Of a DNA stretch of 58,013 nucleotides, positions 1 through 7,850 are shown piece after piece. Within the stretch, counting starts at the first letter, position 1. Each line of letters begins with the position of its first letter. Below the pieces are notes generated by a model. It had not been told where the DNA came from, did not search any database, and worked only from the letters and a program-made list of their open reading frames with translations. The stretch is from the NCBI GenBank assembly GCA_030428695.1, contig JAUIEM010000002.1:1-58013 (forward strand). Reading direction: 5' to 3'. Source of the DNA: a bacterium (GTDB lineage: Bacteria; Planctomycetota; J058; JAJDCP01). Position numbers and translations under genes: made by a program.

Positions 1-2206
1 CGGCCGGCCTGCCGCCCGGCGTGATCAACCTGGTGACCGGCAGCTCGTCGGAGATCAGCGCGGCCTTGAACAGCAGGCGCTCGACGTCGAGGGGACCGCA
101 GTAGGCGTTGTGGGGATGGCGCCCGGGGCGGAAGGTATAGCGCCCCTCCGTCCACTGCATCGCCTCGAGGATGCGGTCGGAGAGCAGCCGCTCGATGCAG
201 CGCGTGACCTCGTCGGGATCGACCAGCCCGGAGTCGATCAGCGCGTCGAACAGGGGGACGTTCCGGAAGTTGCTGCGGCGGTGCACCTTGGCGATCGAGG
301 TCCGGTTGAGCAGCTCGCAGCGCTCGAGCAGGTCGAACAGGCCCTCGATCGGCGAGTCGCTGTCGAGCCAGGAGGTCGCGATCCGCCCCTTCTCGAACAC
401 GAGGGACAGCTTCCGGCCCCGGGTCACGACCTGGAAGACGCCGGTCTTCCGCTCCCGGGAGATCAGCTGCAACACGCTGGTCAGGCCGAAGTTGCGCAGA
501 TCCCCGCCGAACGAGCGCGCCTCGTCGTCGCCGCGCCGCGCTCCGATGAAGCGCTCACTGTCCGGCTTGGCGACCTGGATCTGGCGTCCGGCACGTCCGC
601 GCTCGCCCTCGAGCAGCTCGGCCATCATGCTCTGGTCGATCAGCGGCTTGACCGGCTTGCGCGAGACCTTCTCGCCGGCGTGCTGGGCGACGAGCTTGCT
701 CGCCTCCCGCAGCTTGAGCCAGGAGAGCGCCTGGTTCGCGGTCTTCGCCGTGATCAGCACCAGCAGGGTCGACTTGTCCGGCACGGCCTTCATGAAGTAC
801 AGCACATTCGAGGACTTGAGGAACAGCTCGCTCGGCAGCGCGTAGTCGCCGCCCCCCCAGTAGCGCTCGAGCTTCTGCAGGCTCGTCCCGTTGAACGTGT
901 CGATCGCCGCCCGGGTCAGGTACATCTCTGTGTCCCGGGGGAGGTTGGGAAAGATGTGGTGAAGACTGTGGCAGCGGCTCGTGCGCAGGTCGATGGCGAA
1001 ACAGGCCGCGGCGCCCTCGAGCTCGTGCAGGATCGACTCGCAGATCTGGGACGTGTACTCGACCAGCCGCCGGGTCATCTTCCCGACCCGCTGGGTGACC
1101 CGCCGCGAGCGCGCCTCTTCGATCACCTGCGCCGGACGGGGCGTCTTCGGACGCGGGCGACGGGGCTCGTGCTGCTGCGCCTCCTCGACGGCGTCCCGGA
1201 TCGGCCGCGGCGTCTGCCGCTCCTTCGCTGGCGCCGGCTGCTCTTCGTCGGTGACGGCGTCCCGGATCGGCCGCGGCGTCTTCCGCTCCTCCGCCGGCGC
1301 GGGCTTCTCTTCGTCGACGACGGCGTCCCGGATCGGCCGCGGCGTCTTCCGCTCCTCCCCCTCGGGGGCCGGCCGTGGCTCCGCGGGCGGGAGCTCGACG
1401 TCGAGGTCGAGCTCGAACTGCTCGACGGCGTCCCGGATCGGCCGCGGCGTCTTGCCGGTCTCCGACACCAGCATCTCGACGACCTGGGTACGCTCGCTGT
1501 CCCCGGGCGCGAGCGCCTCGAGCAGCTGGGTCTGCTCCTCCTGCAGCGCCCTGGACGGCGACGGGGGCAGAACCTGCGGCGGGGCCGGCGGAGCTTCCGG
1601 CGGCGCCGCCGCATCCGCCGGGGACGGCGCCTTGCCTTCGGCGCGTCCAGCGAGGTGCGGGATCGCGAGCTTGTTCGAGCTCGTGACCTTGTGCAGCGCG
1701 CGCATCGGCGCCCGCAAGGTCATCGGCCCCCGCGACGGCGGCAGCTTCGGCCGCGAGCCCGGCTTCCCGCGCACGGCCGTGCGCGGCTTGGTCGGCACGC
1801 GCAGCTTCGGCAGCGGACGCATGCGAGAGGTGTGCGCCGGCGCGGCCGGCTTGCGCCGCGACGGCCGCTTACCGCTCTCGGGCAGCAGGTCGACGAGCAC
1901 GGTGTGCAGCCGCAGGTGGTCTCCCACCCGGAGCTTGTGCCGGGCCTTCAGACGCGCCCCGTTCACGAAGGTGCCGTGCTCGCTCTCGAGGTCGACCGCG
2001 TAGAGGCTGCCGTCCTCGACCTCGATGCGCACGTGTTGCTCGGAGATCCCCGCGTCGGTCAACACCAACCCGCACGCCGCACCGCTGCCGAGCACCATCG
2101 TGCTCGACTCCACGGGCACGCGCTGGCCCTTGTGCTTGCCACTGACCACGGCGAGAAGCGCGATAGCGGTCTTCCTCCCGACGACATCCACGGAAGTATA
2201 GTTCAT
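1..2206 (-). CDS. FHA - roadblock/LC7-like - DUF4388 (PATAN) signalling protein, 3' end cut by window
   Basis: The reading frame is open from an ATG at 2206 to the left edge, so at least 735 residues are present and the C-terminus is missing. Residues ~15-105 form an FHA domain (LGSG...DAGISEQHVRIE...ESEHGTFVNGARL), normally a phosphothreonine-binding fold. A Pro/Arg/Ala-rich linker (~115-365) carries four identical KTPRPIRDAV-type peptides. Residues ~366-455 look like a roadblock/LC7 domain (ILHELEGAAACFAIDLRTS). From ~560 a DUF4388/PATAN domain is evident (FGGDLRNFGLTSVLQLI, then LSLVFEKGRI), followed by a helical segment and a second 'RILEAMQWTEGRYTF' element typical of that family. No good Shine-Dalgarno site precedes ATG 2206; an in-frame ATG at 2242 is an alternative, but it touches the T-run of a terminator. 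It lies downstream of the sulfate-activation operon, separated by that terminator. Cytoplasmic regulator by family; ligand and partners unknown. Confidence 0.85.
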   Translation of the reverse strand, partial: MNYTSVDVVGRKTAIALLAVVSGKHKGQRVPVESSTMVLGSGAACGLVLTDAGISEQHVRIEVEDGSLYAVDLESEHGTFVNGARLKARHKLRVGDHLRLHTVLVDLLPESGKRPSRRKPAAPAHTSRMRPLPKLRVPTKPRTAVRGKPGSRPKLPPSRGPMTLRAPMRALHKVTSSNKLAIPHLAGRAEGKAPSPADAAAPPEAPPAPPQVLPPSPSRALQEEQTQLLEALAPGDSERTQVVEMLVSETGKTPRPIRDAVEQFELDLDVELPPAEPRPAPEGEERKTPRPIRDAVVDEEKPAPAEERKTPRPIRDAVTDEEQPAPAKERQTPRPIRDAVEEAQQHEPRRPRPKTPRPAQVIEEARSRRVTQRVGKMTRRLVEYTSQICESILHELEGAAACFAIDLRTSRCHSLHHIFPNLPRDTEMYLTRAAIDTFNGTSLQKLERYWGGGDYALPSELFLKSSNVLYFMKAVPDKSTLLVLITAKTANQALSWLKLREASKLVAQHAGEKVSRKPVKPLIDQSMMAELLEGERGRAGRQIQVAKPDSERFIGARRGDDEARSFGGDLRNFGLTSVLQLISRERKTGVFQVVTRGRKLSLVFEKGRIATSWLDSDSPIEGLFDLLERCELLNRTSIAKVHRRSNFRNVPLFDALIDSGLVDPDEVTRCIERLLSDRILEAMQWTEGRYTFRPGRHPHNAYCGPLDVERLLFKAALISDELPVTRLITPGGRPA
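1187..1453 (-). repeat. Four copies of a 30-base unit encoding (K/Q)TPRPIRDAV
   Basis: Units at 1187-1216, 1253-1282, 1319-1348 and 1424-1453 (start-to-start spacing 66, 66 and 105 bases). The DNA of the units is almost identical while the spacers differ. In the protein they fall at residues ~252-261, 287-296, 309-318 and 331-340, inside a disordered, Glu/Pro-rich linker between the FHA and roadblock-like domains. The Thr-Pro-Arg core could be a phosphosite or docking peptide; that is inference. Confidence 0.9.
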
Positions 2207-2220
2207 TTGGCGATCGCCAA
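2207..2220. promoter_or_regulatory. Perfect 14-base palindrome TTGGCGATCGCCAA abutting the FHA gene start
   Basis: The 14 bases directly upstream of ATG 2206 are their own reverse complement and contain GCGATCGC. They occupy the place where a ribosome site would be expected and none is visible. It may be an operator or a chance palindrome; no second copy was noticed in the window. Confidence 0.4.
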
Positions 2221-2242
2221 CGAGTCGAGCAGCTCCGGACAT

Positions 2243-2269
2243 AAAAAAGCGGCCGGACCGTCCGGCCGC
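2243..2269 (-). terminator. Intrinsic terminator downstream of cysNC
   Basis: On the minus strand a 10-base perfect inverted repeat (2269-2260 with 2258-2249, GC-rich arms GCGGCCGGAC / GTCCGGCCGC) is followed directly by six T residues (2248-2243). It lies ~160 bases downstream of the cysNC stop and just before the FHA gene, so it probably ends the wecA-like/cysD/cysNC transcript and insulates the next gene. Confidence 0.8.
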
Positions 2270-2426
2270 GTGTTCCACCGGGGGAACTCCACAGGGTGTT
2301 CTGCCTTGACGCTTGGCGTCGCTCAACATGGATGCAAAGCCCGTGCCCAAGCGCATTACACGGAACGCGGCGCTCCCGCGCGCGCCGCGGGGCGCGGCGT
2401 GTTTCAAACTGGGAATACGGGGTGAC

Positions 2427-4271
2427 TCACAGTGAGATCGCTGTCTCAACCGCGCGGAGCAGGGCTTCGACGCAGTCGTCGACGTCCCGCTCGCCCGTGT
2501 CGAGCCGCAGCTCCGGGGAGAGCGGCGCCTCGTAGGGGGCGTCGAGGCCGGTCAGCCCGCTGATCTCGCCCGCCCGGGCCTTCCGGTACAAGCCCTTCGG
2601 GTCGCGCTGCTCGCAGATTTCCAACGACGCCCCGACGTGCACCTCGAAGAAGCGCTCCGCCCCGATCGTCGCCCGGGCCCGGTCGCGGTCGGCGGTGTAC
2701 GGGGAGATGCAGGCGACCAGCACCACGCCGCCGACGTCGTTCAGCAGCTTGGCGACCTCCGCCACCCGGCGGATGTTCTCGCTGCGGTCGTCGGGGCTGA
2801 AGCCGAGGTCGCGGCACAGGCCCGTGCGCACATTGTCCCCGTCGAGCCGGCTGACCAGCCGTCCGGCCGCGAACAGTCGGCGCTCGAGCGCGCGGGCGAG
2901 GGTCGACTTGCCCGCGCCGGACAGCCCGGTCAGCCACACGGTCAGCGGCTTGTGCCCGAGCCTCTCGGCGCGCGCGGCCGCGGGCACCGCGCTGGCCACC
3001 GGCTGCACGTGCGCCGGCGCCGCTCCGGCCGTCGGCGCGCTCGCCTTGCGGTCGAGGATCATGCCGGCGCCGGAGGTCTGGTAGCTGCCGGGGTCGATCA
3101 GGATGAACGCCCCCTGGCTGCGGTTCTGGTTGTAGTAGTCGACGTACAGGGGCTGCTGCAGGCGGATCAGCACCCGGCCGATGCCGTTGAGCCCCAGGGT
3201 CTCCGGGTAGGTGCGGCTCAGGGTCTGGACGTCGGTCGCGTAGCGCAGCACCTCGACCCGTGCCCGCACGACCCGGGTGCCGTGACGCAGCAGGTAGGCC
3301 TTGCCGAAGTCGAGCGGCGTCTCATCCATCCACACCAGCATGCTCTCGAGGGAGGTGACGAGGTGCGGGATGTTGTTCGGCCGGACGACCAGGTCGCCAC
3401 GTCCGACGTCGAGCTCGTCCTCGAGCATCAGGCTGACCGACATCGGCGCGTGGGCCTCGTCGAGGTCGCCGTCGTAGGTGACGATGCGCGCGATCTTCGT
3501 CGTGCGCCGCGAGGGCAGGACGGTGATCTCCTCGCCCTGGCGGATCACCCCGGAGGCGATCTGTCCGGCGTAGCAGCGGCCCTGCTCGGCGCGGATGACG
3601 TACTGGACCGGGAAGCGGAAGTCGATCAGGTTGCGGTCGCCCTCGGTGTAGGCGCCCTCGAGCTGCTCGAGCAGGCTCGGGCCCGAATACCAGGGCGTCC
3701 GCGCGCTCTTCGTGATCACGTTGTCGCCGTGCAGGGCGCTGACGGGCACGAAGCTCAGGGCGGCGATGTGCAGCCGCACGGCGAAGGCCTTGAAGGCGGC
3801 GCGCACGTTCTCGAACACGTCGCGGCTGAAGTCGACGAGGTCCATCTTGTTGACCGCGACGACGACGCGCCGGATCCCGAGCAGCGAGGCGATGAAGGCG
3901 TGGCGCTTGGTCTGCGCGAGCAGGCCCTGGCTCGCGTCGACCAGCAACAGGACGAGCTGCGCGGTCGAGGCGCCGGTCGCCATGTTCCGCGTGTACTGCT
4001 CGTGGCCGGGGGTGTCGGCGATGATGAACGAGCGCTGCGCGCTCTGGAAGAAGCGGTAGGCGACGTCGATCGTGATGCCCTGCTCGCGCTCGGCGCGCAG
4101 GCCGTCGGTCAACAGGGCGAGGTCGAGGGCGCCTTCGACCGAGGCCGAGCGCACGGCCTCGACCTGGTCCTCGTAGACACCGCGGGCGTCGTACAGAAGC
4201 CGCCCGATCAGCGTCGACTTGCCGTCGTCGACGCTGCCGGCGGTCGCGAAGCGCAGGAGGGTGTTGCTCAA
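2427..4271 (-). CDS. cysNC: Bifunctional sulfate adenylyltransferase large subunit / APS kinase (CysN-CysC fusion)
   Basis: 614 residues from a TTG start at 4271 that overlaps the cysD stop; the family start [19 protein letters not shown] begins there. Residues ~1-420 are the EF-Tu-like GTPase of ATP sulfurylase with P-loop [20 protein letters not shown] and NKMDLVD, followed by the beta-barrel domains. Residues ~440-614 are APS kinase with a second P-loop ([11 protein letters not shown]), DGDNVRTGL and the [13 protein letters not shown] segment. Together with CysD it makes APS from sulfate and ATP, driven by GTP hydrolysis, and phosphorylates APS to PAPS. Length matches NodQ/CysNC proteins (about 620-640). 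It is the last gene of the wecA-like/cysD/cysNC operon, and no PAPS reductase is in the window. Confidence 0.96.
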   Translation of the reverse strand: MSNTLLRFATAGSVDDGKSTLIGRLLYDARGVYEDQVEAVRSASVEGALDLALLTDGLRAEREQGITIDVAYRFFQSAQRSFIIADTPGHEQYTRNMATGASTAQLVLLLVDASQGLLAQTKRHAFIASLLGIRRVVVAVNKMDLVDFSRDVFENVRAAFKAFAVRLHIAALSFVPVSALHGDNVITKSARTPWYSGPSLLEQLEGAYTEGDRNLIDFRFPVQYVIRAEQGRCYAGQIASGVIRQGEEITVLPSRRTTKIARIVTYDGDLDEAHAPMSVSLMLEDELDVGRGDLVVRPNNIPHLVTSLESMLVWMDETPLDFGKAYLLRHGTRVVRARVEVLRYATDVQTLSRTYPETLGLNGIGRVLIRLQQPLYVDYYNQNRSQGAFILIDPGSYQTSGAGMILDRKASAPTAGAAPAHVQPVASAVPAAARAERLGHKPLTVWLTGLSGAGKSTLARALERRLFAAGRLVSRLDGDNVRTGLCRDLGFSPDDRSENIRRVAEVAKLLNDVGGVVLVACISPYTADRDRARATIGAERFFEVHVGASLEICEQRDPKGLYRKARAGEISGLTGLDAPYEAPLSPELRLDTGERDVDDCVEALLRAVETAISL

Positions 4272-5182
4272 AAGTAGCCCTCCCGCTTCTTCAGCTCCAT
4301 CGAGCCTTCGCGGTCGTGGTCGATCACCCGGTGCGCGCGCTCGGAGCGACGCGTCTCGAGCAGCTCCTCGATGATCCCCGCGACGTCGGTCGCCTCGGAG
4401 CGCACCGCGCCGGTGCAGGGGGCGCAGCCGAGGCTGCGGAAGCGGCAGCGCACGCGCTCGACCGGCCCCTTGTGCCCCGAGCCCGGCAGGAAGAGCTGGC
4501 CGCCGACATCGATCATCGCCCGGGGCCGGGCGTAGTACAACGGCACGATCGGGATCTCCTCGAGCTCGATGTAGCGCCAGATGTCGAGCTCGGTCCAGTT
4601 CGACAGCGGGAATACGCGGATGTGCTCGCCGGGCTGGTGCAGGCCGTTGTACAGGTTCCACAGCTCCGGGCGCTGGTTCTTCGGGTCCCACTGCCCGAAG
4701 CTGTCGCGGAAGGAGAACACGCGCTCCTTGGCCCGCGACTTCTCCTCATCCCGCCGCGCTCCCCCGATCGCCGCGTCGAAGCGGCCCGCCCGCAGGGCCG
4801 TCAGGAGGCCCTCGGTCTTGAGCAGGGCGCAGCAGCGCGAGGTGCCGAGCGAGAAGGGGTTGGCGCCGTCGGCCCGGGCCGTGTCGTTGCTGCCGATGAT
4901 CAGCTTGACACCGATCTCTTCGCAGAAGCGGTCGCGGAACTCGATCATCTCGGCGAACTTGTAGCCGGTGTCGATGTGCAGGAAGGGGAACGGCATCGGG
5001 CCGGGGTGGAAGGCCTTGAGCGCGAGCCGCACCAGCACCGACGAGTCCTTGCCGATCGAGTACATCAGCACCGGCCGCTCGAAGCTCGCCGCGACCTCGC
5101 GCATGATGTGGATCGCCTCCGCCTCGAGCTGACGGAGGTGCGAGATCGTGTAGCGGGCGGTCGACTCTTCCCGAGAGCTCAT
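4268..5182 (-). CDS. cysD: Sulfate adenylyltransferase small subunit
   Basis: 304 residues starting [16 protein letters not shown]; the ATG at 5182 overlaps the upstream gene's stop in an ATGA arrangement, which fixes this start over longer in-frame options. PP-loop ATPase of the PAPS-reductase fold: [17 protein letters not shown] is the pyrophosphate loop, followed by [25 protein letters not shown] and the C-terminal ELKKREGYF tail typical of CysD. It forms the heterodimeric ATP sulfurylase with the CysN part of the next gene. Translational coupling on both sides (4-base overlaps) indicates one transcript. Confidence 0.96.
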   Translation of the reverse strand: MSSREESTARYTISHLRQLEAEAIHIMREVAASFERPVLMYSIGKDSSVLVRLALKAFHPGPMPFPFLHIDTGYKFAEMIEFRDRFCEEIGVKLIIGSNDTARADGANPFSLGTSRCCALLKTEGLLTALRAGRFDAAIGGARRDEEKSRAKERVFSFRDSFGQWDPKNQRPELWNLYNGLHQPGEHIRVFPLSNWTELDIWRYIELEEIPIVPLYYARPRAMIDVGGQLFLPGSGHKGPVERVRCRFRSLGCAPCTGAVRSEATDVAGIIEELLETRRSERAHRVIDHDREGSMELKKREGYF

Positions 5183-6255
5183 GGCGTCCCGGGGCTCACG
5201 GGCAGGGTGTCCGACGGCACCGCCGCGTCCGCGGGCGGGCCCACTGGCGGCGTCTCCAGCTGACCCAGCGCCAGGCACAGGGCGATCATACAACACAGAG
5301 CGTGTCCTCCGAGCAGAACATAGACGACCTGCCGCGAGCTCAACCCGCGCTCGAGCAGCTTGTGGTGCAGGTGTTTGCGATCCGGGACAAAGACCCGCGT
5401 GAAGCGCGCGAGCACCTGCCGCCCCCCTTTCGGCAGATGGCCTTTGACCGTCCGACGAGCCGCGGCCCAGAAGGTGTCCGCCAGGGGCAGGGCGACGATC
5501 AGGAGCGGCACGAAATCGAGGCCCTGCAGCCGCTGACCGACCAGCAGCATCGCGCTGAGGGTGCCGACGCTGAAGCCGAGGAACAGGCTACCGGAATCGC
5601 CGAGGAAGATCGAGGCCGGCTGGTAGTTGAACAAGAGAAAGCCGAGCGTCGCCCCGATCAGGATCGTCGCGACGACCGCGACCGTCGTGTGCTCGAGCCC
5701 GGCGAGCACCAGGATGCAGCCGAGCGTGGTGATGACGACGCCCCCGGCCAGGCCGTCGAGACCGTCGACGAGGTTGATCGCGTTGGTGACGGTGACGATC
5801 CACAGCACCGTCAGGGGCGCTCCCCACAGCCACGGCAGGTCGGTCTCCCAGCTGCCCAGGCTCAGCCGCTCGAGGCGCACCCCCGAGCCGACGACCAGGC
5901 AGGCGGCGAGGATCTGCACGAGGAACTTCAGGTAGGGCGAACGCGAGCGCAGGTCGTCGGCCAGACCGAGCGCGAACATCAGCGAGGCGCCGATGAAGAA
6001 GCCGACGCCCTTGCGCGCCGCCCCGGCGGAGATCTCGGCGACGTGGCGGTTCAGGACCCAGACCGCGCACAAGCAGAGCAACATCGAGAGGAAGATCGCG
6101 ACGCCGCCGAGCCGGGGCGTCGGCTGGGTGTGGGTACGGCGCCCGCCCGGACGATCGACGATGCCGTGGGTGCGGGCGAGCCGGTGGAGCCAGGGCATGA
6201 AGCTGGCGGCGCAGAACGCGGCGAAGATCGCCAGGACGTACAGTTTGGCCAGCAT
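5179..6255 (-). CDS. Polyprenyl-phosphate sugar-1-phosphate transferase (WecA/TagO/MraY-like)
   Basis: 358 residues with about ten hydrophobic segments. Family motifs: [18 protein letters not shown] near the N-terminus, [11 protein letters not shown] (the DD pair), [27 protein letters not shown], and [13 protein letters not shown] (HHH-like loop) near residue 305. These match the WecA/TagO/Rfe branch, which links a HexNAc-1-phosphate to undecaprenyl phosphate at the inner membrane to start a cell-surface polysaccharide. Its stop overlaps the cysD start, so it is co-transcribed with sulfate activation. Exact sugar specificity cannot be read from sequence. Confidence 0.9.
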   Translation of the reverse strand: MLAKLYVLAIFAAFCAASFMPWLHRLARTHGIVDRPGGRRTHTQPTPRLGGVAIFLSMLLCLCAVWVLNRHVAEISAGAARKGVGFFIGASLMFALGLADDLRSRSPYLKFLVQILAACLVVGSGVRLERLSLGSWETDLPWLWGAPLTVLWIVTVTNAINLVDGLDGLAGGVVITTLGCILVLAGLEHTTVAVVATILIGATLGFLLFNYQPASIFLGDSGSLFLGFSVGTLSAMLLVGQRLQGLDFVPLLIVALPLADTFWAAARRTVKGHLPKGGRQVLARFTRVFVPDRKHLHHKLLERGLSSRQVVYVLLGGHALCCMIALCLALGQLETPPVGPPADAAVPSDTLPVSPGTP

Positions 6256-6288
6256 GGTCGTCGGGCACCGGTGGAGGGACGCGATGGG

Positions 6289-6317
6289 ACCTTACACCCT
6301 CCAGGGGCGCGCGGCAA
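6289..6317 (-). promoter_or_regulatory. Candidate sigma-70 promoter for wecA-like/cysD/cysNC
   Basis: On the minus strand TTGCCG (6317-6312), a 17-base spacer and TAAGGT (6294-6289), about 33 bases upstream of the ATG at 6255. Both hexamers are imperfect; spacing and position support it. Confidence 0.35.
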
Positions 6318-6401
6318 GCCCCGTGCTCCCGGTTCCGCCCGCCCGCGGGCCCGGCTGCGGCGCGGAACGACGGGCGCCGACCCGCGGTCTCGAGCCGCTT
6401 C

Positions 6402-6430
6402 TTGGAACCGCGACGCGGGCCCGGTACCAT
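6402..6430 (+). promoter_or_regulatory. Candidate sigma-70 promoter for the redoxin gene
   Basis: TTGGAA (6402-6407), a 17-base spacer, TACCAT (6425-6430), ending 27 bases before ATG 6458. The same TACCATGG sequence and a 17-base spacer occur before the gene at 56972. Confidence 0.4.
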
Positions 6431-6457
6431 GGTGCCTTCCCCCTTCCCAGGAGAACC

Positions 6458-7276
6458 ATGATGAAGGCCCTGACTACCGCCTTCCTGCTCACCGTGCTCA
6501 GCCTGCCCGGCCTGGCCGATGCCGCCAGCGACCTGCAGGCCATCCAGGACATGGTCGGCCAGCTGCGTGGCGCCGCCGACCGCCCCGCGCTCGTCGCCCA
6601 GATCACCGAGGCCTGCGAGGCCTTCCTCACCGACCACCCCGGTGCCGACGGCACGATGGACGTGCGCCGCTACCTCGTCCAGCTCGGGCCGGAGAACGGC
6701 GTCGCCGAAGAGATGTACGCCCGCGTCGAGGCCTGGATCGCCGGCACCGACAGCCTGCGCGACCAGATCGAGCTGTACGCGATACTCGGCATCGCGGCGC
6801 GCAACAAGTCGAACGCGATGAAGGAGCTGCTCTACGCCCCCGGCACGCCCCTGCCCGACCTCACCCTGCCCGAGATCCACGGCGAGGACCAGATCGCCCT
6901 CTCCGACCTGCGCGGCAAGATCGTGCTGCTCGACTACTGGGCGACCTGGTGCGGCCCCTGCCTCCGCCTGATGGACGCCGAGCTCAAGGACCTGTGGGAG
7001 ACCTACAAGGACAAGGACTTCGTGCTGCTCGGCGTCGGCACCACCTTCCGCGGCGACACCGCCGAGGCGCAGCTCGAGCTTTCCCAGAGCAAGGGCTACA
7101 CCTGGCCGAAGGTGTACGACGCGGACAGCGAGCTGGTCGACACCTTCATGGTCTCCAGCATCCCCTTCTGCGTGCTCGTCGACACCGAAGGCCAGGTCGT
7201 CGTCGCCGGCAACGGCTTCCAGATCATGGACCAGATCAAGAGCTACCTCGAAGAGAACCTCAGCTCGCCGGAGTAG
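6458..7276 (+). CDS. Secreted TlpA/redoxin-family thiol-disulfide protein
   Basis: 272 residues from ATG 6458 (a second in-frame ATG follows at 6461), with AGGAG just upstream. Residues 1-23 are a signal peptide (ALTTAFLLTVLSLPGLADA). Residues ~25-125 are a helical region of unknown role. Residues ~130-272 are a thioredoxin fold: LPDLTLPEIHGED, LRGKIVLLDYWATWCGPCLRLM with the WCGPC active site, then FMVSSIPFCVLVDTEG with the cis-proline loop. It is probably a periplasmic reductant or thiol-disulfide exchange protein. It is divergent from the wecA-like operon and 15 bases upstream of the next gene, so probably co-transcribed with it. Substrate unknown. Confidence 0.88.
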   Translation: MMKALTTAFLLTVLSLPGLADAASDLQAIQDMVGQLRGAADRPALVAQITEACEAFLTDHPGADGTMDVRRYLVQLGPENGVAEEMYARVEAWIAGTDSLRDQIELYAILGIAARNKSNAMKELLYAPGTPLPDLTLPEIHGEDQIALSDLRGKIVLLDYWATWCGPCLRLMDAELKDLWETYKDKDFVLLGVGTTFRGDTAEAQLELSQSKGYTWPKVYDADSELVDTFMVSSIPFCVLVDTEGQVVVAGNGFQIMDQIKSYLEENLSSPE

Positions 7277-7291
7277 CCCCGGAGCGCGACG

Positions 7292-7825
7292 GTGGACATC
7301 CTCAGCCACGGACTGATGGGCGCGGCCGCCGGCGAGCTCGATCGCCGGCCCCGCCCCGGCCGCCTCGCGTGGCCCTTCGTGTTCGGCGCCCTGCCGGACA
7401 TCTTCCAGGCGCTCTTCCTGTATCCGTTCGTCGGCTACGTCGCCGGCCGCCCGTGGCTGGTTCCCCACCACGGCGACTGGGACGGCTTCCGCGAGGCCTA
7501 TCCCTACGCCTCGATGGTCTGGGAGGTCCCGCACAGCGCCTTCTTCCTGCTGCTGGTCATCACCCCCCTGGTGTTGCGCCTGCGCCTGCCGAAGCTCTGC
7601 ATCCTCGCCTACGGTCTGCATCTGTTCACCGACATCTTCAGCCACACCGGCGAGTGGAGCACGGTGCCGCTGTGGCCGGTGCCCTGGACCTGTGAGGGCT
7701 ACTGGGACCCGTGGCGGGCGCCCCCGGAGCAGATCCTGTTGTGCGTGCTGCTCAGCGCGCTCGTCTGGGGAGCCACTCGCTGGATCGGGAAGCGGCGCGC
7801 GCCGGCCCCGGCGATGGTAGACTGA
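7292..7825 (+). CDS. DUF457/YdjM-like inner-membrane metal-dependent hydrolase
   Basis: 177 residues from GTG 7292. It opens DILSHGLMGAAAGE and has FGALPDIFQALF, a conserved His-rich loop (PHHGDWDGF), VPHSAFFLLLVITP and LAYGLHLFTDIFSHTGEWS. The spaced His/Asp residues in and beside membrane helices fit the YdjM/DUF457 family of predicted membrane-bound metal-dependent hydrolases. Three to four hydrophobic segments are visible. Biochemical function of the family is poorly defined. It sits between the redoxin and kinase genes on the same strand. Confidence 0.65.
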   Translation: MDILSHGLMGAAAGELDRRPRPGRLAWPFVFGALPDIFQALFLYPFVGYVAGRPWLVPHHGDWDGFREAYPYASMVWEVPHSAFFLLLVITPLVLRLRLPKLCILAYGLHLFTDIFSHTGEWSTVPLWPVPWTCEGYWDPWRAPPEQILLCVLLSALVWGATRWIGKRRAPAPAMVD

Positions 7826-7850
7826 GCCCGCGCGCCAGCCCGGGACCACG

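Noticed and set aside
1..110. Plus-strand start encodes an aldehyde-dehydrogenase-like GLPPGVINLVTG stretch
   Set aside because: The frame stops after ~33 codons, and the minus strand carries a long, coherent FHA/roadblock/DUF4388 protein through the same bases. Treated as a chance complementary match.
110..2425. 771-codon plus-strand frame opposite the FHA gene
   Set aside because: Arg/Leu/Asp-rich, low-information translation typical of the antisense of GC-rich genes; all conserved domains are on the minus strand.
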